The translations under genes were made by a program, and so were the position numbers. Below the pieces are notes generated by a model. It saw only the letters and a program-made list of their open reading frames with translations. It did no database searches and had not been told where the DNA came from. A stretch of DNA of 6,022 bases from Nitrospinota bacterium (GTDB taxonomy: Bacteria; Nitrospinota; Nitrospinia; UBA9942): the NCBI GenBank assembly GCA_016200365.1, contig JACQEW010000363.1:1-6022 (forward strand), read 5' to 3'. Numbering within the stretch: position 1 is the stretch's first letter; each line of letters begins with the position of its first letter. This document shows positions 5,391 through 6,022 of this stretch, one piece after another.

Positions 5391-6022
5391 ATGGAAAAGA
5401 TTTCTTTAAGACCTTTTGCCTTTATATCCGTGTTATTTCTTCTATGCACAATGCCCTCGATCACAGAGGCAGAAGAAGATAAGTTAATGGAAGAGATGAG
5501 ATGGCTCAGGGCAGAAGCCATTGCCGCGACTGTTGTAACCGCCTCGCGGTATGAAGAGTCTATTTTAGAATCCCCTTCTGCAATATCTGTTATAACCCAC
5601 GAAGAGATTATCAGAAGTCCTGCAAACACAATCCCGGAGCTTCTGCAGCATGTGGTCGGTATGGACGGTTACACAAAGACATATACGGATATGGATATTG
5701 CAGCCAGAGGTTCTGCTTATGACGAGACATCTAAAATGCTCGTCCTGATGGATGGACAGCCGGTGAATGTAACTCCCTACAGCGGTATACAGTGGCCCAC
5801 GCTGCCTCTGTCGTTGAGCGACATAGAGCGTATAGAGGTGATGAGAGGTCCGGGCTCGGCAATATATGGTGCGGATGCACTCGTGGGTGTCATTAACATA
5901 TTTACCAGAGAGTCGGGCAAGAGAAAAGACACCCTCTCCGTATCTTATGGCGAAAAGGGTACAAGCTACAATACTGCACATTTTTCGCATACCTTTTCGG
6001 ATAACCTGTCATTTGCCTTGAC
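5391..6022 (+). CDS. TonB-dependent outer-membrane receptor (N-terminal part)
   Basis: The frame is open from ATG 5391 to the window edge (210 full codons); the beta-barrel lies beyond it. A signal peptide (about 1-27, ending SITEA-EED) leads to a short charged helix (28-44) and a TonB-box-like ATVVTASRYEES (46-57). The plug domain follows: SPSAISVITHEEIIRS (61-76), TIPELLQHVVGMDGY (80-94), DIAARG (102-107), KMLVLMDGQPVN (115-126), and the hallmark RIEVMRGPGSAIYGADALVGVINIFTR (147-173). The protein would import a ligand such as a metal chelate or cofactor across the outer membrane using TonB/ExbBD energy. The substrate cannot be deduced. GGAGG at 5381-5385, five bases before the ATG, supports the start. 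The two upstream exported binding proteins suggest a shared ligand or signal. A repeat of 167 bp lies between. Confidence 0.92.
   Translation, partial: MEKISLRPFAFISVLFLLCTMPSITEAEEDKLMEEMRWLRAEAIAATVVTASRYEESILESPSAISVITHEEIIRSPANTIPELLQHVVGMDGYTKTYTDMDIAARGSAYDETSKMLVLMDGQPVNVTPYSGIQWPTLPLSLSDIERIEVMRGPGSAIYGADALVGVINIFTRESGKRKDTLSVSYGEKGTSYNTAHFSHTFSDNLSFAL

Noticed and set aside
5565..5990. Minus-strand open frame of 141 codons under the TonB receptor
   Set aside because: The plus strand encodes an unmistakable plug domain here. The antisense product is rich in Cys, Arg and His with no family resemblance.

Overview
The window looks like chromosomal DNA from an anaerobic, diderm (Gram-negative-type) bacterium. 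Evidence: a ferredoxin-dependent 2-oxoacid oxidoreductase operon, two exported binding proteins, and the start of a TonB-dependent outer-membrane receptor. Base composition is moderately AT-rich, and intergenic gaps carry degenerate short-unit repeats. Uncultured Nitrospirota (Thermodesulfovibrio-like) or a neighbouring deep-branching anaerobic phylum is my best guess from general resemblance. Nothing here proves the taxon. All recognisable genes are on the plus strand.

Region 1 (1-1705) is the 3' part of a 2-oxoacid:ferredoxin oxidoreductase operon: the last 45 codons of the alpha subunit, the complete TPP/[4Fe-4S] beta subunit and the complete gamma subunit. Together they would interconvert a 2-oxoacid plus CoA with an acyl-CoA plus CO2, using ferredoxin. 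2-Oxoglutarate is the most likely substrate, as in a reductive or incomplete TCA cycle. A 106-bp inverted repeat built of 8-bp units separates the beta and gamma genes.

Region 2 (1706-2935) holds ftsY, the SRP receptor GTPase. A CCAAAT-type repeat lies just upstream. A perfect 4 x 7-bp tandem repeat sits inside the gene in the linker between its N and G domains. An 81-bp MITE-like element with perfect terminal inverted repeats abuts its stop codon.

Region 3 (2936-6022) looks like a sensing/uptake cluster: a stand-alone Hpt phosphotransfer protein, a 32-codon relic of a response-regulator receiver domain, a PhnD-like exported binding protein, an overlapping ABC_sub_bind-type exported binding protein, and a TonB-dependent receptor that runs off the right edge. 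No ABC permease or ATPase gene is visible. A 167-bp inverted repeat made of 9-bp units fills most of the gap before the receptor gene. A perfect -10 hexamer follows that repeat.

The main unexpected signal is the repeats. Four loci carry short-unit arrays (7, 8 and 9 bp), three of them arranged as facing inverted arms, and one is fixed inside an essential gene. The truncated receiver domain directly after the Hpt stop codon is the second.
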